Part shown: positions 33,562 through 41,493 of the stretch, piece after piece
How positions within the stretch are numbered: position 1 is the stretch's first letter
How the letters are laid out: each line of letters opens with the position of its first letter
Origin: Kitasatospora kifunensis
GTDB taxonomy: Bacteria > Actinomycetota > Actinomycetes > Streptomycetales > Streptomycetaceae
Assembly: GCF_014203855.1 (NCBI RefSeq)
Contig: NZ_JACHJV010000003.1
Span: 620,001-684,000, forward strand
Direction of reading: 5' to 3'
DNA: 64,000 bases
Position numbers and translations under genes: made by a program
The notes under the pieces: model-generated
Told to the model about the DNA's origin: nothing
What the model saw: the letters and a program-made list of their open reading frames with translations, nothing else
Databases searched by the model: none

Positions 33562-34719
33562 ATGAGGTTCGGCGCGGCGGTACTGCGCTCGTACGAGAGC
33601 CGATTCGCCGTCGAGGAGGTGATCCTGAGCCAGGGGCCGGCCGACGGCGAGATCCTGGTCAGGATCGCGGGCTGCGGGATGTGCCGGACCGATCTCGCGG
33701 TCCGACACTCGGCGGGCCGCTCACCGCTGCCGGCGGTCCTCGGCCACGAGGGGGCCGGGGTCGTGGTCGAGACGGGCGGTCCGGACACCGGTCTGAGCGT
33801 GGGTGACCACGTCGTGCTGAGCTTCGACTCCTGCGGGCACTGCCGCAACTGTCTGGGCGCGGCCCCCGCCTACTGTGACTCCTTCGCCGCGCTCAACCTC
33901 TTCGGCGGGCGCAAGGAGAGCGCGGCGCGCTTCACCGACGCGGCCGGGGGCGAACTGGCCCCCCGGTGGTTCGGCCAGTCCTCGTTCGCCGAGTTCGCGG
34001 TGGTCTCGGCCCGCAACGCCGTCCGGGTCGACCCCGCGCTGCCCGTCGAACTGCTCGGACCGCTCGGCTGCGGCTTCCTCACCGGCGCCGGAGCGGTCTT
34101 CAACTCCTTCGGCGTCGGACCGGGCGACACCATCGCGGTCTTCGGCGCCGGCGCGGTGGGCCTGGCCGCGGTGATGGCGGCCACCGCCGCCGGGGCGGTG
34201 ACCGTCGCCGTCGACCGGTACCCCGAGCGGCTGGCCCTGGCCGAGCGGTTCGGCGCGATCCCGCTGCGCGTCGCCTCGGCCGACCTGCCCTCCCCGCCCG
34301 GCCTGCCCTCCCGGCCCAGCGTGCCCTCCCGGCTTGATCTGCCCGACCGCATCCGGCGGTTGACCGACGGCGGCGCGCAGTTCGCGCTGGACACCACGGC
34401 CTCCGCCCAGCTGATCAACGACGCGCTCCGGTCCCTGCGCCCGAGGGGCCACCTGGGCCTGGTGGCCCGACTCCACAGCGCGCTGCCGCTCGAACCGGGG
34501 ACCCTGGACCGGGGCCGGAGGATCTCCCACATCTGCGAGGGGGACGCGGTGCCGGGGCTGCTGATCCCACGGCTGACCGGGCTGTGGCAGGCCGGGCGCT
34601 TCCCCTTCGACCAGTTGATCCGGACGTACCCGCTCGCCGACATCAACGAGGCCGAACGCGACTGCGACGCGGGCCGCGTGGTCAAACCCGTCCTGGTTCC
34701 GGAGCCAACGGGCGGTTGA
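33562..34719 (+). CDS. Zinc-dependent alcohol dehydrogenase (MDR superfamily)
   Basis: The 385-residue protein begins RFGAAVLRSYESRFAVEEV and has catalytic-zinc ligands in GCGMCRTDLAVRH and GHEGAGVV. The structural zinc loop appears as SCGHCRNCLGAAPAYC, and a Rossmann motif as VFGAGAVGLAAVMAA. A proline/serine repeat-like loop (LPSPPGLPSRPSVPSRL) interrupts the cofactor domain. It is closest in style to aryl- or furfuryl-alcohol dehydrogenases. With the gene only 2 bases behind the aldehyde dehydrogenase, the pair likely interconverts hydroxymethyl, formyl and carboxyl groups on the furan. No dedicated phosphatase is seen. Confidence 0.92.
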   Translation: MRFGAAVLRSYESRFAVEEVILSQGPADGEILVRIAGCGMCRTDLAVRHSAGRSPLPAVLGHEGAGVVVETGGPDTGLSVGDHVVLSFDSCGHCRNCLGAAPAYCDSFAALNLFGGRKESAARFTDAAGGELAPRWFGQSSFAEFAVVSARNAVRVDPALPVELLGPLGCGFLTGAGAVFNSFGVGPGDTIAVFGAGAVGLAAVMAATAAGAVTVAVDRYPERLALAERFGAIPLRVASADLPSPPGLPSRPSVPSRLDLPDRIRRLTDGGAQFALDTTASAQLINDALRSLRPRGHLGLVARLHSALPLEPGTLDRGRRISHICEGDAVPGLLIPRLTGLWQAGRFPFDQLIRTYPLADINEAERDCDAGRVVKPVLVPEPTGG

Positions 34720-34725
34720 ACCGCG

Positions 34726-35634
34726 TTACGGCCTGGGCTTGTTCGCGAACACCCACCGGTTGCCCGCCAGCGCATCGTTCTGCTCGGGCAACGGGCCGCG
34801 TCCGTGCTGGCGGCTGAAGTCGAAGGGGGTGCGGACCGATGCGGACCAGCCCTTACCCGCCAGATCACCTGCCGAGTCGGGCCGTGGCTCCACGTTGAAC
34901 AGGTTGAGCAGGTCGATGCCGATCTGCTCCTTCGTCGAGGCGTAGAGCGGGTTGTCGCGGTATTCCAGCAAGTCGTCGATGTCGAGCTTGACTTCGAACG
35001 CCAGGGCGCTTCCGCCAGCGCTCAGCCGGTCCACCGTGTCGATGAGGTACGTCTCGGCGGCGTTGGGCAGGTAGAACAGCAGCCCCTCGGCCAGCCAGAC
35101 GCTCGGTGCGGCCGTGTCGAAGCCGGCGTCGGTCAGCGCGGTGACCCAGTCGTCGCGCAGATCGATCGGGACCGGTACCCGCGCCGCCTTCGGGGTGGCC
35201 GACAGCCCGCCGAGCACCTCGTGCTTGAACGCCAGCACGCCCTCCCGGTCGATCTCGAAGATCACGCAGCCGGGAGGCCAGTCGAGTCGGAACGCCCGCG
35301 AATCCAACCCCGCTCCGAGCAGCACCACTTGGCGGGCACCCGTGTGCACCGACCGGAGCAGGTAGTCGTCGAGGACCCTGGTCCGCAGACCGAAGTAGCG
35401 TGCGAACCGCCCCCACAACGGGTTCGCCTCCCCGTCCGGAACCTGCTGCATGCGCACCGGCCAGTGCGCGGACGCCGGTGCGGCGCGCACGAAGTGCTCG
35501 GCGTAGACGTCCCGTGCCAGGGTGTCATGGCGGTGGGTCTCGATCGCCCGTGCCGCGGCGACCATGAGCGCGGTCAGGCCGACACCCCCTTCCACGCCTT
35601 CCACACCGGTGTTCTGATGCCCTGTGCCGACCAT
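34726..35634 (-). CDS. SAM-dependent methyltransferase, TIGR00027/leucine carboxyl methyltransferase-like
   Basis: The 302-residue protein has the pattern of this large actinobacterial family: GLTALMVAAARAIETHR, then RTRVLDDYLLRSVHTGARQVVLLGAGLDSRAFRLDWP (SAM motif I), VFEIDR-like FEIDREGVLAFK, and VWLAEGLLFYLPNAAETYLIDTV. It would methylate a carboxylate or polyketide-type hydroxyl; substrate unknown. The start at 35634 follows GGGAGGACAC. It converges on the furan operon with 6 bases between the stops. Confidence 0.9.
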   Translation of the reverse strand: MVGTGHQNTGVEGVEGGVGLTALMVAAARAIETHRHDTLARDVYAEHFVRAAPASAHWPVRMQQVPDGEANPLWGRFARYFGLRTRVLDDYLLRSVHTGARQVVLLGAGLDSRAFRLDWPPGCVIFEIDREGVLAFKHEVLGGLSATPKAARVPVPIDLRDDWVTALTDAGFDTAAPSVWLAEGLLFYLPNAAETYLIDTVDRLSAGGSALAFEVKLDIDDLLEYRDNPLYASTKEQIGIDLLNLFNVEPRPDSAGDLAGKGWSASVRTPFDFSRQHGRGPLPEQNDALAGNRWVFANKPRP

Positions 35635-35843
35635 GTGTCCTCCCTTTGGGCGAGTCGAGCCACGAACAGCGAGGAGTACGAGTAACTGATCCAGGACATC
35701 GCATCCCCGGCCTGCCGTGAAGCCAGGAACTGGCCAGTTGCCGATGCGGAGGTGAAACGCTCCACCGCCACGACGGCAGGCGGGTCAGCCCTCTGGGCTA
35801 ACCCGAGTGGCCCATTGCGGGTGTCTCTCGGATCATCACAGGC

Positions 35844-36080
35844 ATGGACGTGTATGAGATGCGCGCCGAACACGAGGCCGGGGACCCGCAGGGCAAGATC
35901 CTGCACTGGCACATGGTCAGGGATCACAGCAGCCAGGCCATGTGCGGCCGCGAGATCATCCCCGATTCCGCCTCGCAGTCCCCCGATGCCTGGGGGTCCC
36001 CGGCCGCGCAGCCCTTCTGCCACTCCTGCGGGGCCGCCTACCTACGGCAGGTACCGCAGACCACCGGCAGACCACCGTGA
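35844..36080 (+). CDS. Small zinc-ribbon-like protein of unknown function
   Basis: The 78-residue protein starts at an ATG and carries HWHMVRDHSSQAMCGREI and FCHSCGAAYLRQV, so one Cys plus a CxxC pair and several His could hold a metal ion. The style is that of small streptomycete proteins of no known role. It has no signal peptide. It converges on mcrC, ending 46 bases from it. Confidence 0.65.
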   Translation: MDVYEMRAEHEAGDPQGKILHWHMVRDHSSQAMCGREIIPDSASQSPDAWGSPAAQPFCHSCGAAYLRQVPQTTGRPP

Positions 36081-36126
36081 CAGGTGGTGAGTGACAGGTG
36101 GTGGCCGAGGACGTCGCTGACGCGCG

Positions 36127-37476
36127 CTACCCGCCGGCCCCCGCGAACTGCGCGACCAACTCCCGCAACGGCTCCCCCGCCTGCTGGGGCGTCAGCGAGG
36201 TGTCCAGGCCGAGCACCTCGATCAGCCCGAGCCGACCGCGCGGACCCTTGACCTCCAGGGTGCGTCGGCTCGCGCCCTGCGGCCCCGGGTGGACGATCAC
36301 CGCGAGCGGGGCAGCGGGAGTGGTGTAGCCGGCGATGTAGGTCAGCAGCTGATGCCGGTCGTCGGCGCTCACGTTCTTGCCTTGGTACGCCTTGTACTTG
36401 GCGTCCACGGCCAGCAGCCGGCCACCGGCCACCGGGTCCGGTGCGCCCGGCGAGTTCGGTGCGTCCGGCGGGTCGAAGGCCAGCAGGACGTCCGGACGGA
36501 ACGGGTGCGGCGTCTTGCCGAACCCGCCGTGCGTGGCGATCCGGCCCTCGTCGGCCGTCGCCAGCCGACCGCCCGCCGCGGTCGCCGCCTCGGCCGCCAT
36601 CTGACGCACCACCCGTTCCCAGAGCACGTCCAGGTTGAGCATCACGCTCTGCGCCCGGGCGCCCCGGTCGAGCAGCAGGTCGTTGGCCCCGCCGCCGCCG
36701 AGAACCAGCCGGGCCCAGGTGTGGGCTGGCCGGTAGTGCGCGTTCAGCCGGGTGTACCGGGCGCGCTCCAGGTGCCGCGCTGCGGTGTACGGCAGGCGCG
36801 GACGCGGGAAGCTCGCGGCGGCGTCCTGCAGCGCGCGAGCCAGCGCGGGCTCGGCCGTCATGGTGACCGCCGCCGTCAGCGCGGCGCCGCAGACGAGGTT
36901 CTCCCAGCCGTCCACCTCTCGCTCGAAGGCCCGCACGTGCAGGCGGTCGACCGCCCCGTAGCGGCGGACCGCCTGGGCCCGAACGTCGAGCCGACCGCGC
37001 AGCGCCGTCTCGACGCGCTCGCGCGGCACGTAGTCGCGGCGCAGCCCGCGCCGCAGCAGGGCCTGGCACTCGGTCAGCAGGGCCGGCAGGACCACCCCGG
37101 CATAGCCGTGGCGGCCGGTGAGCCACTGGCGGAGCGTCTGCTCGTGCGGCACCGGGATGCCCTGGGCGTAGCAGAGCCAGTTGATCAGCCGGTCACCGGC
37201 GATCGCGAACTTCGGCCGCAGCACCAGCCGGATGCGGTCGAGCACCAGCACCCCGGCGACCGACTTCGCCTCCAGCCGCCAACCGGTGCTGGTGTCCCGC
37301 AGTTTCAGCCTGCCCCGGTCCTGCAGCGTGCGCAGCCGCCGCAGGTCGGCCTCGGTCAGCTGGTCGCGTGCCAGCGTTGCTCCGGTGTGCTCGGCGACCT
37401 CCACCTCCGGCACCTCCGGCGACGGCCGCCGATGGTCAGCGATCGAGGCCATCGAATCAAGCATCGAGTCAGCCAT
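36127..37476 (-). CDS. mcrC: McrC-like subunit of a type IV (modified-DNA) restriction system
   Basis: The 449-residue protein has the McrC layout: an N-terminal region with RLVLRPKFAIAGDRLINWLCYAQG, a helical middle (LRGRLDVRAQAVRRYG, AFEREVDGWENLVCGAALTAA) and a C-terminal PD-(D/E)xK nuclease (FRPDVLLAF, then LLAVDAKYKAYQ). It starts inside an 8-base overlap with the end of the McrB gene (ATGGCTGA), showing translational coupling. McrC is recruited by the McrB motor to cut modified DNA, so the pair defends against phage or plasmid DNA carrying foreign base modifications. No methyltransferase is beside it, as expected for type IV. Confidence 0.92.
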   Translation of the reverse strand: MADSMLDSMASIADHRRPSPEVPEVEVAEHTGATLARDQLTEADLRRLRTLQDRGRLKLRDTSTGWRLEAKSVAGVLVLDRIRLVLRPKFAIAGDRLINWLCYAQGIPVPHEQTLRQWLTGRHGYAGVVLPALLTECQALLRRGLRRDYVPRERVETALRGRLDVRAQAVRRYGAVDRLHVRAFEREVDGWENLVCGAALTAAVTMTAEPALARALQDAAASFPRPRLPYTAARHLERARYTRLNAHYRPAHTWARLVLGGGGANDLLLDRGARAQSVMLNLDVLWERVVRQMAAEAATAAGGRLATADEGRIATHGGFGKTPHPFRPDVLLAFDPPDAPNSPGAPDPVAGGRLLAVDAKYKAYQGKNVSADDRHQLLTYIAGYTTPAAPLAVIVHPGPQGASRRTLEVKGPRGRLGLIEVLGLDTSLTPQQAGEPLRELVAQFAGAGG

Positions 37477-39610
37477 CGAGTTCGTCGTCCTGGTCGGCGG
37501 CGACGAACTCGGCGGCCAGCTTGGCGGGGAGGTCCTGGGGGTTGATCTGGGCGATCCGCCCGGTCTGCGCGTCGACCAGCGCGCCGAGGACCTCGCGCAG
37601 CAGCTCGGGCCGGCCCAGGCAGTGGTCGTCGATCAACGGGACGATGTCGTGGTGGAAGGCGGCGGAGAGCTCCTCGACCGTGCCGAGCGGCTCGTCGTCC
37701 TGCAGCAGGCAGGCCTGGCCGATCTGGTGGTCCGGGCCGAAGGCCTTGTCGAGGCGGGAGTTGAGGCTCTGCAGGAAGCCCGAGAGGTCGAGCCCGTCGA
37801 CGTTCCCGGTGATCGCGTCCAGGTCCGGGGGCACGTCGATGAAGGCGAACCTGCGGCGGATCGCCACGTCGAGGTGGCCGACGCTGCGGTCGGCGGTGTT
37901 CATGGTGCCGATGATGCGCACGTTCGCCGGTACCGCGACCGGCTTGCCACTGGTCGGCAGGCTGACCGGGATGTCCCGCTTGTCCAGCTCCAGCAGGGTG
38001 ACCAACTCGCCCAGGATGCGCGGGAGATCACCGCGGTTGATCTCGTCGATGATCAGCAGGAAGGTCTGCTCGGGCGCTTTTGCCGCCTCCTGACAGAGCC
38101 GCAGGAAGAGGCCGGGCTTCAGGGCGAGCTTCAGCCCGGCCTGGTCGCTCGCCGTGTCGGGCTTGTAGCCCTCCACGAAGTCCTCGTAGCCGTAGGACGG
38201 GTGGAAGGTCACCATGGTCACCGGGGCGGCCGTCGCTCCGGCCGGGACCTCGAGCAGCGCGGCGAGCGCCGCCCGGCGCTCGGGCCCGGACGCCTCGATC
38301 AGCGTCTCCTGCTCGGCCAGGGCAAGGGCCGCGCTCATCGCCAGCCGGGTCTTCCCGGTCCCCGGCGGGCCCTGCAGGATGACCTGCCCCTTGCGTTGCA
38401 GCGCCTCCAGCACTCGACTGACCGCGGCGGGCACTTCGACCGGTTGCGGCGGCGCTGCCGCCAGGAGCGCGGCCGGCTGCTCGGTGCGGCCTTCACGGAT
38501 GCGCCGCAGCAGCCGGTCGGGGACCTTGGCGAAGGTCCGCTGCCAGGCGTGCACCGGCTCGGTGAAGGTCTGCGCGTAGGACTCGTCCCACTCCACCCCG
38601 ACCAGGTGCCGGAACTCGGCGCGATCCTCCTCGAAGCGGTAGCCGCCGCTGACCCTGCCCAGCGCGAGCACCTCCGACTTGCCCCGGTTGGCGACGACCA
38701 GGTCGCCCTCCTCCAGGTCGCGGAAGGCGATCAGCTGACGGGCCACCTGCAGGTTGCCGCCACTGGACTGCGGCCAGAAGTCGTCCATGGCGCTCTTGAG
38801 CTCCAGGTCGCTCTCGTACTGCCCGAGATCACCCAGCTCGTCCCACCCGACGCAGATGTGCGAGCCGGCCCGGCAGTCCTCCCAGAGCTTGGCCTGGTCC
38901 CCCGGGGCGATCTTCCAGACGTCCCGGTGCTTGGGCCGCGGGTCGTAGGCCGCGTAGAGGAAGGTCATCACCTCGCGCGGCTGCCATCCGGCGAACTCCT
39001 CGTGCTCGCCGATCAGTTGGAGCAGCTCCCGGTTCGCCTGCCAGGTCCGCACCCCGGCATAGGCCCGGTGCGAGCGCCCGCCGAGCAGCTCGACGAAGTG
39101 CCGCACGTGCGGAGCGGAGAAGACCGGCAGGAACTCGTCGGGGAAGTAGACCGCCAGCGCCTTGGTGACCAGGGCCTGCCCGAAGGAGAGCGTCTCGCAG
39201 TCGTCGATGCGCTTGAACTGCCCCTCGCCCGCCGCGCCGAACGCCGCCACGAAGTCGGCCCTGATCCGCTGCCAGGCCTGCCCCGGGTTCCCCAGCCCGG
39301 TCGGATAGCGCCACTCGCCGCTGCGGTGCTGGTAGATGATGTGCTTGGCCGCGCTGCCGCCGCGCATACTGCCGAACGAGTCGGTGCCGTACTCCATCAG
39401 CCGGCAGAAGGACCGCCCGGCGAGCCTGTTCGCGGCCGGGCCCAGCGCGTAGCGCTCCAGCGGCAGAGTCCGCCAGTCGTCGAGCGGGAACTCGGCCAGC
39501 ACCCGCCGCCGGTCGTCCTCCGCCCTGGCCAGCTTCTCGGCCACCGCCGCCCGGTCGAACTGTGCGATCCTCCGCGCGAGATCGTCCGCGCCATCCACCC
39601 CTGTCTGCAT
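37469..39610 (-). CDS. mcrB: McrB-like AAA+ GTPase/ATPase with EVE-like reader region
   Basis: The 713-residue protein combines an N-terminal helical domain (up to about 225), an EVE/YTH-like region (about 230-370, with FRDLEEGDLVVANRGKSEVLALGRVSGGYRF in overlapping view) that would flip out and read modified bases, and a McrB AAA+ motor. The motor shows Walker A GPPGTGKT (about 414-421), Walker B LLIIDEINRGDL, and MNTADRSVGHLDVAIRRRF with sensor and arginine finger. The start at 39610 omits six residues that lack a ribosome site. It is transcribed ahead of and coupled to mcrC. Confidence 0.9.
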   Translation of the reverse strand: MQTGVDGADDLARRIAQFDRAAVAEKLARAEDDRRRVLAEFPLDDWRTLPLERYALGPAANRLAGRSFCRLMEYGTDSFGSMRGGSAAKHIIYQHRSGEWRYPTGLGNPGQAWQRIRADFVAAFGAAGEGQFKRIDDCETLSFGQALVTKALAVYFPDEFLPVFSAPHVRHFVELLGGRSHRAYAGVRTWQANRELLQLIGEHEEFAGWQPREVMTFLYAAYDPRPKHRDVWKIAPGDQAKLWEDCRAGSHICVGWDELGDLGQYESDLELKSAMDDFWPQSSGGNLQVARQLIAFRDLEEGDLVVANRGKSEVLALGRVSGGYRFEEDRAEFRHLVGVEWDESYAQTFTEPVHAWQRTFAKVPDRLLRRIREGRTEQPAALLAAAPPQPVEVPAAVSRVLEALQRKGQVILQGPPGTGKTRLAMSAALALAEQETLIEASGPERRAALAALLEVPAGATAAPVTMVTFHPSYGYEDFVEGYKPDTASDQAGLKLALKPGLFLRLCQEAAKAPEQTFLLIIDEINRGDLPRILGELVTLLELDKRDIPVSLPTSGKPVAVPANVRIIGTMNTADRSVGHLDVAIRRRFAFIDVPPDLDAITGNVDGLDLSGFLQSLNSRLDKAFGPDHQIGQACLLQDDEPLGTVEELSAAFHHDIVPLIDDHCLGRPELLREVLGALVDAQTGRIAQINPQDLPAKLAAEFVAADQDDELDG

Positions 39611-39720
39611 CCGGCCATGATGGCCCACCGCGGGCCGACGCCGTCTGCCGGGTCGGCGGTTTCAGCTGCCTTCCGACGGAGGCTTCCTGCCTGGGCAGGT
39701 CGAGGCCTGTTTCGGCCGGC

Positions 39721-39778
39721 GCCCGGGCGCTGAGCTCCAGTCCCGGCCCAGGCTGGGACTGGAGCTCAGCGCCCGGGT
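39721..39778. terminator. Long hairpin terminator after the NmrA-like gene
   Basis: Two 28-base arms (39721-39748 and 39751-39778) pair almost perfectly, with only one end mismatch and one G-T pair, around a 2-base centre. It begins 6 bases past the stop codon of the minus-strand NmrA-like gene and lies upstream of the McrB start, so it should insulate mcrBC from readthrough. Confidence 0.85.
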
Positions 39779-39784
39779 ACTCGC

Positions 39785-40624
39785 TCAGCGGAACGCGGCG
39801 ATATTGCGCGCGGCCCAGTCGGCGAACGGGCGCGGGGCCCGGCCGAGGACCCGCTCGACGTCCGGGCTGACGCGCAGTTCGGCCGGGTTCGGGGAACCGA
39901 GGATGGTCAGGGTGTCCTCGGCGAGCTCCGCCGGCATGCTCTGGGCCATGGCGGCCTTGGCCTCCTCGCGGGTGAGGTCGTGGAACCGCACCGGCGAGCC
40001 CAGCGCGGCGGCGATGGCCTCCGCCTGCTGGCGCGGCGTGATCACCTGCGGGCCGGTCAACTCGTACACGCCGCCGGTGTGCCGGTCCTCCAGCAGGCAG
40101 GCCGCCGCGACCTCGGCGATGTCCGCCGGGTCGATGATCGGCACCCCGACGTCGCCGAAGGGCGCGGCGACGACCCGCTGCGCGCGGATGGACTCGGCCC
40201 ACCACAGGGCGTTGGAGGCGAAGCCGCCCGGCCGCAGGATGGCCCACTCCAGGCCGGACTCCCGCAGCGTGTCCTCGAGCGCGCGCATCGCGACCCGCGT
40301 TGCGCCGAAGGGCCTGGTCGCCACGCCCTGCGTGGAGAGCAGGACGACCCGGCGGACCCCGCTGGTCACGGCTTGGCCGATGATGTCGGCCGGGCTGGCT
40401 CCGGCGGCGTGCAGGTCGCCGGAGAGCAGCAGGAACAGCGCCTTCGCCCCGGTCAGCGCAGGCTCAAGGCCGGTCGGCTCGGCCAGGTCCGCCACCAGGT
40501 GGCGGACGCCGTCCGGCACCGCCGCCGCGTGCCGCGACACCGCCGTCACCTGCTGGCCCGCCTCGGCCAACGCCCGCGTCAACGGCCGGCCCACGTTTCC
40601 GGTAGCCCCGGTCACCACGATCAT
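39785..40624 (-). CDS. NAD(P)-binding NmrA-like oxidoreductase/sensor
   Basis: The 279-residue protein is an atypical short-chain dehydrogenase of the NmrA/QOR2 kind: IVVTGATGNVGRPLTRALAEAG (2-23) binds the dinucleotide, RRVVLLSTQGV and WAILRPGGFASNALWW follow, and the Tyr-x3-Lys pair is absent as in NmrA proteins. It may be a quinone reductase or a redox-sensing regulator. It is divergent from an HxlR regulator 91 bases away, a common pairing in which HxlR represses the reductase gene. Confidence 0.88.
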   Translation of the reverse strand: MIVVTGATGNVGRPLTRALAEAGQQVTAVSRHAAAVPDGVRHLVADLAEPTGLEPALTGAKALFLLLSGDLHAAGASPADIIGQAVTSGVRRVVLLSTQGVATRPFGATRVAMRALEDTLRESGLEWAILRPGGFASNALWWAESIRAQRVVAAPFGDVGVPIIDPADIAEVAAACLLEDRHTGGVYELTGPQVITPRQQAEAIAAALGSPVRFHDLTREEAKAAMAQSMPAELAEDTLTILGSPNPAELRVSPDVERVLGRAPRPFADWAARNIAAFR

Positions 40625-40693
40625 GATCAGCTCCTCGTCACATGTCTTCTGTGGCCTTCACATTAGGAGCCGGGCTAACTCTTCGTAAGGACA

Positions 40694-40705
40694 TACCTTT
40701 AGGTA
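40694..40705. promoter_or_regulatory. Candidate HxlR operator
   Basis: TACCTTTAGGTA is a palindrome (TACCT/AGGTA arms with a 2-base centre) in the 91-base gap between the divergent NmrA-like and HxlR genes, 11 bases before the HxlR start. Its position suits autoregulation and repression of the reductase gene. Confidence 0.5.
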
Positions 40706-40715
40706 AGCTCATCAC

Positions 40716-41087
40716 GTGACGGGAAGCGTGCAGCACAGACCGACCGAGGCCGCAGAGCGGTATGAGGTGTTTCACACCGACTGCCCCGCGCGCGATGTGG
40801 TCGACCACGTGACCAGCAGGTGGGGCGTCTGGGTGTTGATCTCCTTGCAGAGCAACGACCTCCGGTTCTACGAGCTGCGCGAGAGCATCCAGGGCGTCAG
40901 CGAGAAGATGCTCGCCCAGACCCTGCGCGCACTGGTCCAGGACGGCCTGGTCTGGCGGGAGGTCGAGCCGACAACACCGCCTCAGGTCACCTACGGGCTG
41001 ACCGAGTTCGGTCGCGACGTCGGCGAGCCGCTGGCTGAACTCTTCGACCGGATTACCCAGCGACTCTCGCCGCGCACCGCGGGGTAG
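40716..41087 (+). CDS. HxlR-family transcriptional regulator
   Basis: The 123-residue winged-helix protein starts at a GTG. It has the N-terminal Cys typical of redox- or electrophile-sensing HxlR proteins (TDCPARDVVDHVTSRWGVWVLISL) and the DNA-reading helix FYELRESIQGVSEKMLAQTLRALVQDGLVWREV, followed by the wing and YGLTEFGRDV. It probably senses quinones or aldehydes and controls the divergent reductase. A second, different HxlR gene is at 59016-59459. Confidence 0.92.
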   Translation: MTGSVQHRPTEAAERYEVFHTDCPARDVVDHVTSRWGVWVLISLQSNDLRFYELRESIQGVSEKMLAQTLRALVQDGLVWREVEPTTPPQVTYGLTEFGRDVGEPLAELFDRITQRLSPRTAG

Positions 41088-41129
41088 CGGCCGACCACGA
41101 AAGCGCGTCCAGTCTGGCCAGTTCCAGCC

Positions 41130-41204
41130 TCAGCGATGTTCGGGGTTCTCGAAGTCGAAGCGGCAGCCGGCGTCCCACTCGGAGCGCTGGTTGCCGTGGG
41201 CGGG
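41130..41204 (-). pseudogene. 3' fragment of a flavodoxin-fold reductase gene
   Basis: The minus strand reads PAHGNQRSEWDAGCRFDFEN and then PEHR and a TGA stop. This is the same ending as the intact gene at 60946-61662, with only a few base differences over 75 bases. Nothing upstream in this frame continues the gene; instead the sequence switches to an ISKra4 transposase remnant. It is a duplicated gene end left after a rearrangement. Confidence 0.85.
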
Positions 41205-41209
41205 GAGGA

Positions 41210-41386
41210 CTCAGAATCGCTGACCGACTGGACATCTCCGGCGCCCGCTGGTGCCTGGCCGGCGCCGAAGCCGGCCTCAAGCTCCGCACGGTGGAGAGCA
41301 ACGGCGATCTCAGCACCCACTCCGGCCACCACCTCGCCCGCGGACATCCACGCGTCCACCAGGACGGATACACCATCCAGGCCTGA
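41210..41386 (+). pseudogene. C-terminal remnant of an ISKra4-type transposase
   Basis: The frame reads RIADRLDISGARWCLAGAEA, then GLKLRTVESNGDLSTHSGHHLARGHPR, and stops at 41384. This resembles the ISKra4 transposase ending (DITGARWGLxGAEAVLKLRALxSNGDF, from memory), with several damaging changes. No start or catalytic region is present. Confidence 0.7.
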
Positions 41387-41434
41387 TCAATGAGGTCCCT
41401 GCAGTAGAGCTGCACCCTGCTCGGAGAGAGCAAA

Positions 41435-41467
41435 GATCCCGTCCGATCCATCGGATCGGACGGGATC
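41435..41467. terminator. Perfect 15-bp stem-loop after the giant chitinase gene
   Basis: GATCCCGTCCGATCC (41435-41449) and its exact complement (41453-41467) flank a 3-base loop. It lies 27 bases beyond the stop of the minus-strand gene at 41494 and is the likely terminator of that transcript. Confidence 0.88.
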
Positions 41468-41493
41468 TCCTCTACCGCTCCCGAGCAAGCTGA

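Noticed and set aside
37181..39733. An 850-codon plus-strand frame
   Set aside because: It is the complement of mcrB and mcrC, which carry Walker and nuclease motifs; the frame is a GC-bias shadow.
41136..41393. An 85-codon plus-strand frame beginning MFGVLEVEAAAG
   Set aside because: Its first part is antisense to a duplicated gene end (also present at 60952), so it is not a separate gene.
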